Assembly (NCBI RefSeq): GCF_004770895.1 | Contig: NZ_RQHS01000026.1 | Span: forward strand, 1 to 63,554 | DNA from: Leptospira dzoumogneensis | GTDB taxonomy: Bacteria > Spirochaetota > Leptospiria > Leptospirales > Leptospiraceae | Length of the DNA stretch: 63,554 nucleotides | Reading direction: 5' to 3' | Shown: in pieces, positions 1 to 9,214 of the stretch | Position numbering within the stretch: position 1 is the first letter of the stretch | Layout of the letters: each line of letters opens with the position of its first letter | The notes under the pieces: model-generated | Seen by the model: the letters and a program-made list of their open reading frames with translations, nothing else | Database searches by the model: none | Told to the model about the DNA's origin: nothing | Program-made: the position numbers and the translations under genes

Positions 1-344
1 CTCTTCACCTTTACATAACCTCAGCTAATAAAAAATTTTAATTTCTCATTCGCAGTTATATTCGTTGTAAAAGAACTGATTATTTGCCTCAGCGAGTTTT
101 TCTTTTTGAGGGAAGAGGACTTCCGTCTTTTTAACTCGTTTGGCCTTGCCGGCGATTTCCCATACGGAAAAGGCCGTAAAAACCAATGTAGAGAATTGAG
201 CTGGCCAGTCAAGGAAAAACGTGAGTTATCTCTTTGATTTTTTGGAGAAAAGAAAGAGAAATTCCCGGAAAAAATACTCCGTTTTTGCTCTCTAAACGCC
301 GAACGGGAAAACATATTAGAAATCTATAAAATATTTCCAAGATA

Positions 345-450
345 TTTCCCGCGATAGCGATGCGAAGTGCGTTAGTCCGGGACGCGAAGCGTCACGGATG
401 AGCGCGAATGCGCGAACACGCAGCAGCGCGACTCCCGCGAAGCGGGAGGA
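345..450. repeat. GC-rich intergenic block of short hairpins
   Basis: The first 483 bases hold no gene I trust. Bases 1-344 are AT-rich and show nothing recognisable. From about 345 the sequence becomes GC-rich and contains consecutive small inverted repeats with GAA-type loops: GACGC/GCGTC at 381-393, GCGC/GCGC at 402-413 and a perfect 7-bp CTCCCGC/GCGGGAG at 432-448. The last lies 36 bases beyond the stop codon of the minus-strand glycosylase gene and could help end its transcript, although no T-tract follows. Similar gcgaagcg-rich stretches occur at about 27085-27212 and 32820-32975, so this looks like a dispersed non-coding element. Confidence 0.45.
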
Positions 451-483
451 TCGCCCAAAACTTTCATATTATTTCCGGTATAG

Positions 484-1179
484 TTACTCTTCTTCTATCG
501 AATAATTTTCGCCGATCGAAAAGGCACAGATCCGCGACAAATGAGTGTATGATAAGCCTGTTTCTTCTGCCCATTCATTCAGTTGTTTTTGGATGAGGAT
601 TAGATCTTTTTTGGATTTTCCGGATTTCGAGAGCGAAAGACCTGCATCACGTAAACATAATATTACATCCGAAGAAAGAATGAAGGAATCTCTTCCGATA
701 AATCGTAAAAAATATTGTCCCGTCATTTCGCCCAATCTTGATCCTCGTTTGGAAAGAAAATCCAATAAACCGATTTGATCTTGGATCGGCCAATCCGCCA
801 AAAATTTTCCGAAACTTCCGTGTTCTATCGCAACGTCTATGACGAACTGCGCATTCTTTCTTACGGAAGAGATCTTTTGTGCGTTACGAATGATCCGTTC
901 GTCGGAACTCAATGCGTCCCAAAATCGATTCGGCTGCTTGAGCAATTTTGCAGGATCGAACCCTAAAAACGCGTCTTCAAATCCCGACCATTTGTTTTCT
1001 ACGACCTTCCATACGAATCCAGCCGAGAAAACTCTCTTTGTCATCTCACTGAGGATCCGATCATCAGGGATACGACCGAGTTTGTTTTTAGGGGTTACTT
1101 TAGGGAGAAGAGTTTGTAATATTTTCTCTCCACCTTTTCTTTTAGCGGCCCGTTTTCGGATCTTTTCAAAAGAGATCAT
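484..1179 (-). CDS. DNA-3-methyladenine glycosylase I-like protein (HhH-GPD family)
   Basis: A 231-residue protein resembling the Tag/adenine-glycosylase family, which excises alkylated adenine in base-excision repair. Family-like segments are VFSAGFVWKVVENKW (near residues 50-64), GFDPAKLL, a DERIIRNAQKI block and a central FLADWP turn. The start is supported by GAGGA a few bases upstream of the ATG. It differs from classical Tag: the N-terminal Cys-Gly-Trp segment and the C-terminal zinc-binding His/Cys cluster are absent, and it carries about 40 extra N-terminal residues. It may therefore be a divergent subfamily with changed substrate range. It is monocistronic and divergent from the AhpD-like gene. 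The family call is fairly secure; the exact base specificity is not. Confidence 0.75.
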   Translation of the reverse strand: MISFEKIRKRAAKRKGGEKILQTLLPKVTPKNKLGRIPDDRILSEMTKRVFSAGFVWKVVENKWSGFEDAFLGFDPAKLLKQPNRFWDALSSDERIIRNAQKISSVRKNAQFVIDVAIEHGSFGKFLADWPIQDQIGLLDFLSKRGSRLGEMTGQYFLRFIGRDSFILSSDVILCLRDAGLSLSKSGKSKKDLILIQKQLNEWAEETGLSYTHLSRICAFSIGENYSIEEE

Positions 1180-1340
1180 ATATTCCTCGGTTAAAATTTA
1201 GAAGAGATCGGTACTAAAGTAGAAATACAGATGCCTTTTTTTATTCAATTCTTTATGAGGGCGGGGCCCTTTTAAAAAAATTCCCCCTCCACTGTCACAC
1301 TTCCCCACCTCGAGCGTCTTTCCTTTAAAAGAGGAAACAA

Positions 1341-1781
1341 ATGAACACAAGATTCAATTACGCTAAAGTGTATCCCCAAGTTTTGGAAAAAATGATGGAG
1401 ATGGAAAACTTTGCTAAAAGTTCAGGGATCGAAATCAAACTTTACGAGCTGATCAAGATCAGGGCTTCCCAGATCAACGGCTGCGCTTTCTGTATTAACA
1501 TGCACACTGTGGATGCCAGAAAATTAGGAGAAGAAGAAAGAAGGATCTACCTTTTGAACGCTTGGAGAGAGGCTCCTTATTATACTGAAAAAGAAAGAGC
1601 CGCTCTGGAATTAACAGAATATGTGACTAAAATTTCCGAACATGGTGTTTCGGACGATCTGTATGCAAGAGTACGAGCTCAGTTTGAGGAAAAGGAATTT
1701 ATCGCTTTGATCGTTGTGATCAACACGATCAATTCCTGGAATCGGATCGCGATCTCCACAGGGATGACTGCTCCGAACTAA
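1341..1781 (+). CDS. AhpD-like / carboxymuconolactone decarboxylase family protein
   Basis: A 146-residue cytoplasmic protein of the CMD/AhpD fold. The diagnostic redox motif is present as NGCAFCINMHTVDARK near residues 46-61, with the CxxC cysteines and the following His. This matches peroxidase-associated disulfide reductases of the AhpD family. A strong GAGGAAAC ribosome site precedes the ATG. It stands alone and converges on the chemoreceptor gene across a hairpin at 1802-1846. A role in peroxide or organic-hydroperoxide defence is inferred from the family. The physiological reductant and substrate cannot be told from sequence. Confidence 0.88.
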   Translation: MNTRFNYAKVYPQVLEKMMEMENFAKSSGIEIKLYELIKIRASQINGCAFCINMHTVDARKLGEEERRIYLLNAWREAPYYTEKERAALELTEYVTKISEHGVSDDLYARVRAQFEEKEFIALIVVINTINSWNRIAISTGMTAPN

Positions 1782-1791
1782 ATCGCGGCTC

Positions 1792-1846
1792 TATTTAAAA
1801 ATTCATACGTGCCTTTGGATCGGTTCTCGATCGAAGGACGTATGAA
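1792..1846 (-). terminator. Intrinsic terminator of the chemoreceptor gene
   Basis: A long imperfect inverted repeat, TTCATACGT (1802-1810) with ACGTATGAA (1838-1846) plus inner CCTT/AAGG and ATCG pairing. On the minus strand it is followed by TTTTTAAAT. It lies just past the stop codon of the MCP gene and between two convergent genes, so it may act in both directions. Confidence 0.75.
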
Positions 1847-1876
1847 ATATCGACCGAAACTCGGCAGGCAACCTTC

Positions 1877-3451
1877 CTATTCTAACTTAGTTGCTTCTAA
1901 TGTTTTTGTCAAAGATTGGGAAGTACCCTTTAATCTTTCTAAACTAGTTCTGAGTTTTTCCGTGATCTCGGACATTTCCATGGATCTCCTGCTCAGATAT
2001 TCTATCCCATTCAGGATCTGTTTAGCTCCATTCGATTGTTCTAATGTGGAATTTTTCATCTCTTTAGAAAGATCACGGATATGTTTGTTCTTATCTTCCA
2101 CTTCAGTGGAAAGACTTTTTTGTCTGTCTACAGAATCTCCCACCTGAGCAAGAGCTTCTCCGATAGAACCTATCCCTGAAGTCAATTCACGGAATGCCTG
2201 GACTAATTCTCCGAATTTTTCGGAGCTTGTATCGGAAGCCTCTCCCAAGGCACCGATCTGTTTTACGATCTCTTTTGCATTTCTGGAAGAAGAGTCCGCA
2301 AGTTTACTCACTTCCTCCGCGACCACAGAGAATCCTTTTCCTGCTTCTCCGGCTCTTGCCGCTTCGATAGCTGCATTCAAAGAAAGTAAATTTGTTTTTC
2401 CTGCAAGATCCTGGATCACTCCTAAGATCTTACTTACCTCTTGGACCGTGCCCTTAAATTGAGAGAATACATCCAATGCAACTCGGACTGTGCCCTCCCC
2501 TTCTATCGCTGTGGCTGCTGAACCTTCTCCCAAACTTCGAGCGAATGAAACTGCTTCGAAGACTCGGACCATTTGGTCTTTCCATTTGTCAATAGAAGTA
2601 GAAGTGTCGTCTCCGAATTCGTCCTGTTGTTCCGCCATCTTTGCGATGGATTCTATGCTTGCCCCCATCTGTTCCAGGGTGGCAGATGTTTCTTCTACCA
2701 TGCTTGCCAGATCGCGGCTGCTATCTTCGTTTGCTCTGGCTACATCTTCCACATCTATTAAGGATTTGCGAAGTTCTTCTGCGACTGTTTCCGAACTATG
2801 CAAAATTTCTTTCGCTGAAGTATAATTTCGAATGGCTCTCTCTTCTGCGTTTTGCGCTTCTTCTACCAATCTTCTTACGAACTTGGTTGCATAAGAAATA
2901 GTGACACCGAATGCGAATAAGAACACTCCCATTAAGATCACCAGAGGAGATCTTAAGCGGATCATTCCGTCATAACCCATGGTGAGAAGTTGAGGGTTCA
3001 GAATGGTAAGAGCGATTGCCATCGCAGTGAATTGAACCGCAAGAACCGTAGAAGTGATAAAAGTAAATCTAGGATTGAACCTAAAAATGGTCCCTGCTAA
3101 AATTAAAAAATAGATCCCATAGTTCGCAGGGCTCAAGATCCCATTCGGTTTCCATTGGTCCTCCGTTCCGAAGTATCCCGCCTGCACGATCGCATAACCT
3201 ATAAATTCCATGAACACTGTGGCGTATTTCAACCAAGGTCTGTAACCGAAAAACTTCATTACAAAAATGGAAAAGAAAATGATGAAGGAATATGCTACGA
3301 TCCCGCCAATATAATAACCTAAAACCGCTTGGATCCCGCTTCTCCAAACCAATCCGAACGCGGTCCCGAAAATAAAAACTATGGTCAAAAAAATCCGCAG
3401 ATAGTTTGCGGCGACTTCACCTTGGCGTTCTAATTCCAAATTTCTATTCAT
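1877..3451 (-). CDS. Methyl-accepting chemotaxis protein (membrane N-terminus)
   Basis: A chemoreceptor of about 524 residues. The N-terminal 190 residues form about six hydrophobic segments with almost no periplasmic domain, so sensing is probably within the membrane or indirect. The cytoplasmic half is a long coiled coil with the conserved hairpin tip ([22 protein letters not shown]) that contacts CheA and CheW. I chose the ATG at 3451 because GAGGAATA lies directly upstream and the protein then begins [10 protein letters not shown]; an in-frame start at 3514 would add 21 unlikely residues. No C-terminal CheR-docking pentapeptide is visible. It should feed the che operon at 45-53 kb. The ligand is unknown. 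Confidence 0.9.
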   Translation of the reverse strand: MNRNLELERQGEVAANYLRIFLTIVFIFGTAFGLVWRSGIQAVLGYYIGGIVAYSFIIFFSIFVMKFFGYRPWLKYATVFMEFIGYAIVQAGYFGTEDQWKPNGILSPANYGIYFLILAGTIFRFNPRFTFITSTVLAVQFTAMAIALTILNPQLLTMGYDGMIRLRSPLVILMGVFLFAFGVTISYATKFVRRLVEEAQNAEERAIRNYTSAKEILHSSETVAEELRKSLIDVEDVARANEDSSRDLASMVEETSATLEQMGASIESIAKMAEQQDEFGDDTSTSIDKWKDQMVRVFEAVSFARSLGEGSAATAIEGEGTVRVALDVFSQFKGTVQEVSKILGVIQDLAGKTNLLSLNAAIEAARAGEAGKGFSVVAEEVSKLADSSSRNAKEIVKQIGALGEASDTSSEKFGELVQAFRELTSGIGSIGEALAQVGDSVDRQKSLSTEVEDKNKHIRDLSKEMKNSTLEQSNGAKQILNGIEYLSRRSMEMSEITEKLRTSLERLKGTSQSLTKTLEATKLE

Positions 3452-3547
3452 TATTCCTCGGTTAGGCGGTTTTAGTTTTAGGCCCAAAATCGCTTCAAAT
3501 CGACCGAGTGTCAAGCAGGGATATTACGCAGATCTAAATTAGAAGAA

Positions 3548-4672
3548 TTAAAAGTCGATCGGGATCATCAAAGCAAGTTCCAGCGTGCTCATGTGGATCG
3601 TATATCCTGAATCTTTGAACAATGGTCCATGCCAACTCAACCTGGCTTTTACAAAGCCGAATTTAGGAGTTTCTACATAGATCATATAAGCGAAAACTTG
3701 TTTGTCCTTTGCATTTATGCTGGTCCTAGACAATGCGCTCAAGGCCAATAATTCGAGAGGACTATACTTATCCTGCAAATTCGCATAAACTAAAAGTGAT
3801 ATTATATCCGTAGAAAAATGGGTACCTTGGCTTGCGAGATAAGCTCCCATTAATTCTAAATTATTCCCTTGGCTTAAATTTACTAAAAGATAATTGAATA
3901 TCGGATCCCCTCTTCTCAGATCCACCAATCCGGAACTCAATTGTATAAAACTTAATGTGTTCAGAAAAGTATCCCTATCACCCATTGCTCCATACAATTT
4001 TCCGATCGTTTGCCCGGGATCCCTAAAGTCCACATTCCCTCTCATTCTCATGTCAGCTAATCCGAAACCGAAACCCATACGAAATCCGTCCACTTCCGGA
4101 TTTCCCCAGTAGAATGTGGGTATTATATAATTATAATCTACTTTAACATTGGTTCCCAGATCCGCAGTAACCGTATTTTTATCGTTCTTGCCGGAACTGC
4201 TACCACTGCTGCTTGAAGAAGAGGAACTCGAACCGGAGGAAGAACCGGTATCCGGAGCAGGCACGGAATAAACTTGTTTATCGAATTCTTTTCTGGCGGA
4301 ATGAAATAGAAATTGAAATCCGAACGCTTCGTTTATCTTATAATCCTTACTTCTAATATCAAAAAAGAAATTCGGCTTTTGAGATTCCGTAGTCATTGCG
4401 GCAGATGCTCCTCTACCGCTAATATCCAGATCGGAAATAAAATCGTAACTTCCTCCAGGTTGTATGGAGAAAAATTTTGCCTTAGGACTTTTAGGAATAC
4501 CTAAGTCTCTGTCGAATTTGTTTGCCTTTTGTCCGGAATCATAATGATCTTTGATCTCTTTTAAAACATCTTCATCCAGATCTGCCTTTGCAGGAGAAGC
4601 GAAATTAGAGATCGGAAACAGAACGAGTAATAAAAGTAAGAAATATAATTTTGTCTGGATGTTTCGCTTCAT
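3548..4672 (-). CDS. Exported protein with Ser/Gly-rich linker, unknown function
   Basis: A 374-residue protein I do not recognise. It has a clear signal peptide (Lys/Arg n-region, a run of Leu, then SNFASPAKA) and no lipobox Cys, so it is probably periplasmic or outer-membrane. Residues about 142-161 are almost pure Ser and Gly, splitting the protein into two halves. The C-terminal half has alternating aromatic and polar strands ending in an Ile-Asp-Phe C-terminus (aromatic last residue), which would suit a beta-barrel. No good ribosome site is seen before the ATG. It is divergent from the lipoprotein gene at 4743, and the 70-base gap between them must hold both promoters. Confidence 0.75.
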   Translation of the reverse strand: MKRNIQTKLYFLLLLLVLFPISNFASPAKADLDEDVLKEIKDHYDSGQKANKFDRDLGIPKSPKAKFFSIQPGGSYDFISDLDISGRGASAAMTTESQKPNFFFDIRSKDYKINEAFGFQFLFHSARKEFDKQVYSVPAPDTGSSSGSSSSSSSSSGSSSGKNDKNTVTADLGTNVKVDYNYIIPTFYWGNPEVDGFRMGFGFGLADMRMRGNVDFRDPGQTIGKLYGAMGDRDTFLNTLSFIQLSSGLVDLRRGDPIFNYLLVNLSQGNNLELMGAYLASQGTHFSTDIISLLVYANLQDKYSPLELLALSALSRTSINAKDKQVFAYMIYVETPKFGFVKARLSWHGPLFKDSGYTIHMSTLELALMIPIDF

Positions 4673-4742
4673 GTAATATAAAGAAGAATATTGCTTTTCT
4701 CAATTCGATCTGAGTCAACTAACAAAACGAATTGAATAAGTA

Positions 4743-5666
4743 ATGCTATCATTTAAGATGGAACCAATGGACTGGAGACTTAGATCCTTACTTTTACTAA
4801 ACATATCCCTCTTATACTTAAATTGTCTAAAAACATTTCCTGTATTGGAAGAACCGGTTCCTGGAGAGGAAGGTTTAGTCGCCTTCGGACTAATTGTCGC
4901 CAAGATTGATATCTCAAATGGGATAATTTCGGGCTTAGAAGAATCCGTTCCGAAAGATACACATATCTCCTCTGCTTTAGGTAACACTCTGCGGATCAAT
5001 TTAGAAGATCCGGGTAAAGAAATGAAAGGAAATGGAAATTACAGATTTTCATGGGTCCAAAAATTACAGTTGGGAAAATCAGAAGAAGGAGTCCCTAAAT
5101 ATTTTGTAGTTACCCGCCTTCCACAAAATCAATCTTTAGTTATAGATAGCGCTTCTTATACTTATACAACCACTCACACTTACACGACTGTAAATAAATA
5201 CGGACATTTACAAACGCATACGTATACCGCGGTTCACTCCAATTCAGTTCCGATAGAGTATGATCCATTAGAAAAATCTAAATTTTCTTTTTCCAATCCG
5301 GGAGGATTGGAGATCCGCTTTATAGGAAATTTTGTCGCGCATCCAAAGGGACCAATTATATCCTTTGGTGGTCCTTATACAGGCACTTACGCTCTGATAA
5401 ATCTGGATTCTTATCTACAGGATCATCCGGATCTCGTTTCCGATCTCAAAAATAGATTTTATGGAAAAGAAGAAATAAACGCAAAGGGAGCGGAGATCCA
5501 TTTTCTAAAAAGATTTATCAAAGAAAATCGATCCCGATATTGGCAGGACATCGCAATCAAAAGGCTTCTTAGATTAGATCCTAAAACCAAAGAAGCTGCA
5601 ATCAAAGCAAAGATCCCGATCCCTTCGCAAGACATAAACCAAGAGAACCCGATCCGAGAAAATTAA
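4743..5666 (+). CDS. Putative lipoprotein, unknown function
   Basis: A protein of up to 307 residues. A hydrophobic N-terminus ends in LLYLNC, a spirochaetal-type lipobox, so it is likely lipidated. The start is uncertain: ATG codons at 4743, 4758 and 4767 are all in frame and none has a strong ribosome site. The 4767 start gives the most typical lipoprotein n-region. A Thr/Tyr/His-rich stretch near residues 137-165 resembles short beta-strand repeats. The C-terminal part is charged and helical. Its stop lies 3 bases from the stop codon of the convergent transporter gene. No function can be assigned. Confidence 0.75.
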   Translation: MLSFKMEPMDWRLRSLLLLNISLLYLNCLKTFPVLEEPVPGEEGLVAFGLIVAKIDISNGIISGLEESVPKDTHISSALGNTLRINLEDPGKEMKGNGNYRFSWVQKLQLGKSEEGVPKYFVVTRLPQNQSLVIDSASYTYTTTHTYTTVNKYGHLQTHTYTAVHSNSVPIEYDPLEKSKFSFSNPGGLEIRFIGNFVAHPKGPIISFGGPYTGTYALINLDSYLQDHPDLVSDLKNRFYGKEEINAKGAEIHFLKRFIKENRSRYWQDIAIKRLLRLDPKTKEAAIKAKIPIPSQDINQENPIREN

Positions 5667-5669
5667 GAT

Positions 5670-6593
5670 CTAAAATTTCTTTTCTCTACCCAATAGTTCA
5701 GCCAACAAAACGCCTGTAAGCACCAAACTACAACCGATCAAACCTGTTGCATCCAACCTTTCTTCTAAAGTGAAATAGGCGAGAATCGCGGAGAAGACCG
5801 GCTCCAAAGAAAAGATCAGCCCGGCTCTTGTAGGCGAGATCCCTTTTTGGTATTTTGTCTGCAAGAATGTTGTCCCCACCGAAGAGATCAGGCCGTTGTA
5901 AAACAATGCAGGCATTACCCTTGAGTCCATTTTGATAAACAAAGGTTCGAACTCGGTCCAATGTAAGATGAATGCTAAAAGAAAAGCGAATACGCTCGTC
6001 ACCAATGTTTGGGACAGAAGTAGAATATCCAAAGGACAAGACTTACTCGCCTTATCCACATAGATAATATATAAGGAAAAGAAAAATGCTCCGCCTAAAG
6101 TAAGAATATCTCCCAAATGATATGATATTACTAATTTATGATCTTCTCCCACTGATTCTGCGGAAAGGAAGAATAGACCGAACATTACTACGATCACTCC
6201 GAGCAAGTTCCCCGAGCTGGGCATACGTTTTAAGAATAAAGTTTGTAAAATAGGGGTGATGACCACTAAGGTTCCGGTTAAAAAACCTGATTTAGTAGCG
6301 GTTGTGTATTTTAAACCTACAGTCTCGAATGCAAATCCCATAAACATCCAGAAGCCCAATAGAAACGCTAAGAAGTACAGAGATTTGTTCGTCTTCCAAT
6401 CGGGATAAGATACCGGGTTCTTTCGGTTTTTAAGAATAATGTAAATTACAAAAACGAATGTTGCGATCGCGAAACGGATCCCTATGAACAAACAGGAAGA
6501 AATAGAAACTAAACTTAGTTTTGTAGCGGAGAAGGTCCCACCCCAGATCAAGGTGCAAAAGATCAAGGCGGCCTCATTCTTATATCTGGTCAT
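5670..6593 (-). CDS. EamA/DMT-family transporter
   Basis: A 307-residue integral membrane protein with about ten hydrophobic helices arranged as two EamA repeats. The N-terminal repeat begins ALIFCTLIWGGTFSATK and the second carries a GLIFSLEPVFSAILAY segment, both typical of drug/metabolite exporters (RhaT/YdcZ-like). The gene follows the M14 peptidase gene by 4 bases on the same strand and is probably co-transcribed with it, so it might move products linked to that enzyme. The substrate is unknown. Confidence 0.88.
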   Translation of the reverse strand: MTRYKNEAALIFCTLIWGGTFSATKLSLVSISSCLFIGIRFAIATFVFVIYIILKNRKNPVSYPDWKTNKSLYFLAFLLGFWMFMGFAFETVGLKYTTATKSGFLTGTLVVITPILQTLFLKRMPSSGNLLGVIVVMFGLFFLSAESVGEDHKLVISYHLGDILTLGGAFFFSLYIIYVDKASKSCPLDILLLSQTLVTSVFAFLLAFILHWTEFEPLFIKMDSRVMPALFYNGLISSVGTTFLQTKYQKGISPTRAGLIFSLEPVFSAILAYFTLEERLDATGLIGCSLVLTGVLLAELLGREKKF

Positions 6594-6597
6594 GATC

Positions 6598-8112
6598 TTA
6601 TTGAGCCGGAGCTTTTTTCCTTAAGATTATATCTATCGCTTTCCAGGATCTCCAAGTGGTTCCTTCCCAGTTCACAGTTTCATATCCTTCTTTTTCCACT
6701 TTCAATTTAATTCCACGTATCCCTGGAAAGGATTGGAAGAACATTCCATCTTCTTTACGAGAAGTCCTAACTTCTCCATGATAAAAAAGGACCTTGTCTA
6801 ATTTGATATTTGCCGCTAATGGACTTCCATGTTCGTCTTTGATCTTGAAGTAAAGTTTACTTCCATCCGCAATTTCTTCTAAAAGGATTGTCCAGGCAGG
6901 TCTCAAAGATTCTAGGATTTTAGGAACATCCGAATAAGGCGGATTCAAATGAGAAGATTCTATTAAATAAGCAAGAGTTCCGTACTTAAAGAAATAATAA
7001 TCTTGATCCACTCCATCCACGCCGTAGATATTTTTCTTAGCGCTGAAATTATGATTCGGGTTTTTACTCTCTACGGAAGAAGCGATCCTTTTGCCTAAAT
7101 TCCAAACCAGATCAGGTTCCGGATTAGAAGTGCCGTCTATAGTGTACGGAACTAAAATACAATTTGCGAATGCATGGTAACTGATAGAAGCTGCAAACCT
7201 CTCCTTCTCCGCTAAATTCATCATAGCTTGTGTCTCAGGTTCGGAACCTGCATAAGGTCCTCTGAAAAATACGCTATTGGATACGGAAGAAGTTTGGTTC
7301 GATTTTGTTTTTCCCCAGAAGAACGGATAGTTACGATTTATATCCACTCCCGGATTATCTTTTTCAGTGATCTGTCCCCAGCCAGGATATCCATTCTTTC
7401 TTCCCATGGACATATTCTCATGCCAAAACACTCTGGACCCGTCAGGGTTCACGATCGGAACCACCCAGATCTTCAACTTTGCAAAAATATCTGAATACTT
7501 CTTCTTATGAGCTAATAGTTCGTATATCACATCATAACAATGTTCTACCGAAACAACTTCGTTAGAATGATGGGCACAATTGAATAGGACCGAAATTTTA
7601 TCTTCGTCAGGAATATTCGTATCGGTGAGTAAGATTGCCGGGATCTCTCTTCCCCTCGCAGATTTTCCGATTATCTTGTATTGAGAATGTTTAGGAAAAA
7701 GACGATGCACCCAAAATAGATAATGAGAATTTAATATATTATCCTTATAACCTTTTTTGATATCCGCTAATGCAAAAATGGATTCGGATAAAGAATCCTG
7801 GTAATTGCCTGAATAATATTTAAAAGGCATTCCTTTTGCGATATTGATCCCTTCTTTAGGAAAACCGTAGACTTTTAGTTTTTCCTTATGGATCACTGCA
7901 TAACTATGATCCTTCTCTATGAAAGTATAAGGCACTTCCCAAGAAGTGGCCTTCTCGAATTCTTCTCTGGCATTTTTATCTATTTTTAAAAGAACAGAGA
8001 TAGATCCGTCGTTTAATGGTCTAGAAGGAATGGTTTCCCTAAGTATAGAACAGGAAACTATAGAGAAATAAAATAAGAAGCCGAGTAGAAAGACCCGAAG
8101 GAAGCCCGTCAC
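6598..8112 (-). CDS. M14-family zinc carboxypeptidase lipoprotein
   Basis: A 504-residue exported metallopeptidase. The N-terminus has a hydrophobic segment ending in SIVSC, a lipobox, so it is probably a membrane-anchored lipoprotein. The M14 zinc ligands are visible: HSNE near residue 183 (the HxxE pair), a later His in SISYHAFAN, and the catalytic Glu in YLIESSH. A substrate-binding segment DINRNYPFFWG is also typical. The last 80 residues look like a small beta-sandwich of the carboxypeptidase regulatory type. Family members cleave C-terminal residues from peptides, or muropeptide amides. It is the first gene of a likely operon with the DMT transporter. Its promoter lies in 8113-8205. Confidence 0.9.
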   Translation of the reverse strand: MTGFLRVFLLGFLFYFSIVSCSILRETIPSRPLNDGSISVLLKIDKNAREEFEKATSWEVPYTFIEKDHSYAVIHKEKLKVYGFPKEGINIAKGMPFKYYSGNYQDSLSESIFALADIKKGYKDNILNSHYLFWVHRLFPKHSQYKIIGKSARGREIPAILLTDTNIPDEDKISVLFNCAHHSNEVVSVEHCYDVIYELLAHKKKYSDIFAKLKIWVVPIVNPDGSRVFWHENMSMGRKNGYPGWGQITEKDNPGVDINRNYPFFWGKTKSNQTSSVSNSVFFRGPYAGSEPETQAMMNLAEKERFAASISYHAFANCILVPYTIDGTSNPEPDLVWNLGKRIASSVESKNPNHNFSAKKNIYGVDGVDQDYYFFKYGTLAYLIESSHLNPPYSDVPKILESLRPAWTILLEEIADGSKLYFKIKDEHGSPLAANIKLDKVLFYHGEVRTSRKEDGMFFQSFPGIRGIKLKVEKEGYETVNWEGTTWRSWKAIDIILRKKAPAQ

Positions 8113-8205
8113 AGTTTAAATTTCGGAAAGTGAATCGGAAAGAAAAGAAAGAATTCAGTGATTGAAAGGAATATTTATAGGCTTTATATGAGGAAGGAGA
8201 CATTC

Positions 8206-8239
8206 AAAATTCGGGAAAAAGTAATACTCTTCCCCGAAT
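8206..8239 (-). terminator. Intrinsic terminator after the downstream DUF2147 gene
   Basis: On the minus strand ATTCGGGGAA pairs with TTCCCGAAT across a short loop and is followed by TTTTG. It lies 17 bases past the DUF2147 stop and separates that gene from the M14 peptidase unit. Confidence 0.7.
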
Positions 8240-8256
8240 CTGAAATGATGATTAGA

Positions 8257-8706
8257 TTATTTTTTCTGCCAGAATTGGGAACGACCAATCAAGGAGAATC
8301 CTATATAACCGCGGACTTCTAATTTTTTTCCGCCCTCGGTTGCTTTTAGGCTGCATTTGTACCAGGTTCCGTCGTTCGGATCCAAGATACGTCCACCTGT
8401 CCATTTGTCTCCATCAGCCGTTAAACCTTTGATGATAACCATTCCTAAAATAGGTTTATCTTTTTCAGGTCCGTCACATTCGGTACAACGAGAAGGTTTT
8501 CCATCTTTATCGTTCGGCTCTATAAGACTTAGGATCTTTCCGAAAATTTTTCCGTCCTTCTCATAGATCTCAACTGTGGATTCTTCCTTAGTTCCCGCAT
8601 CGTTGAATGTTCTCCATACTCCCGTAACAGGAGCAGGATCTGCGGAAAGACTGAATGCTCCCGCAAAGAATAAAGCGAATAAGAATATTGCATTGATTCT
8701 CTTCAC
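8257..8706 (-). CDS. DUF2147 exported protein, downstream copy
   Basis: A 149-residue secreted protein with a signal peptide ending around SLSADPAP. The mature part matches DUF2147, a small lipocalin-like beta-barrel family: GVWRTFNDAG near the start, KIFGKI, the CTEC cysteine pair, DKPILG, and a final GFSLIGRSQFW. It starts at GTG with GAGGTG upstream. It is the second of two tandem paralogues that align end to end without gaps, so it arose by gene duplication. A strong terminator hairpin lies between the two copies. Function is unknown; periplasmic ligand binding is only a guess. Confidence 0.88.
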   Translation of the reverse strand: MKRINAIFLFALFFAGAFSLSADPAPVTGVWRTFNDAGTKEESTVEIYEKDGKIFGKILSLIEPNDKDGKPSRCTECDGPEKDKPILGMVIIKGLTADGDKWTGGRILDPNDGTWYKCSLKATEGGKKLEVRGYIGFSLIGRSQFWQKK

Positions 8707-8726
8707 ACAATCACCTCGTTAAAATA

Positions 8727-8752
8727 GAAATAAACGGGGAGAATCCTCCCCG
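8727..8752 (-). terminator. Terminator or attenuator between the two DUF2147 genes
   Basis: A perfect CGGGGAG/CTCCCCG stem with a GATT loop, followed on the minus strand by TTTATTTC. It sits in the 58-base gap between the paralogues. It should end or reduce transcription into the downstream copy, which has its own ribosome site right after the hairpin. Confidence 0.85.
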
Positions 8753-8764
8753 CTGCTTGGAATT

Positions 8765-9214
8765 TTATTTTTTAAGCCAAGTTTGAGTTCTACCGATCAA
8801 AGAAAAACCGATGAACCCTCTAACGTTCAATTTAGCACCACCGTCAGTGGCTTTTAATTTACATTTATATGTTTTGCCGTTGTTCGGATCCATGATGGTT
8901 CCGCCGGAATATTCATCATCGTCCAGGCTCAAACCTTTGATGATAACAAGACCGATAACAGGCTTGTCTTTATCAGCACCTTCACATTTGGTACAAACTT
9001 TCGGTTTACCATCTTTATCCAAAGGATCTCTTAAGCTGGCGATCTTTCCGTAAATTTTGCCACCTTGCTCATAAAGCTCTACTACGGACTTTTCTTTACC
9101 GTCTTCGTCATCAATGGTTTTCCATTTTCCGACTACTGGAAGCGCGTCAGCAAATGTGGATTCACCAACTAAAAACGCCGCCAAAACGACAAACAAAACG
9201 AGTGATTTTTTCAT
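8765..9214 (-). CDS. DUF2147 exported protein, upstream copy
   Basis: A 149-residue secreted protein with signal peptide (VVLAAFLVGESTFADA) and the DUF2147 hallmarks: GKWKTIDDEDG, KIYGKI, the CTKC cysteine pair, DKPVIG, and GFSLIGRTQTW at the end. The ATG is preceded by AAGGGG at about 10 bases. It is closely related to the copy at 8257-8706 and is presumably the promoter-proximal and more strongly expressed one, given the terminator behind it. A periplasmic location is predicted. The biochemical role of this family is not known to me. Confidence 0.88.
   Translation of the reverse strand: MKKSLVLFVVLAAFLVGESTFADALPVVGKWKTIDDEDGKEKSVVELYEQGGKIYGKIASLRDPLDKDGKPKVCTKCEGADKDKPVIGLVIIKGLSLDDDEYSGGTIMDPNNGKTYKCKLKATDGGAKLNVRGFIGFSLIGRTQTWLKK

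Noticed and set aside
21..314. 97-residue minus-strand open frame at the window start
   Set aside because: Low-complexity Ser/Lys/Phe composition, no ribosome site and no family features; probably chance in AT-rich DNA.
345..450. Possible CRISPR array because of repeated short words
   Set aside because: The words vary in sequence and spacing, with no constant repeat and spacer lengths and no cas genes.
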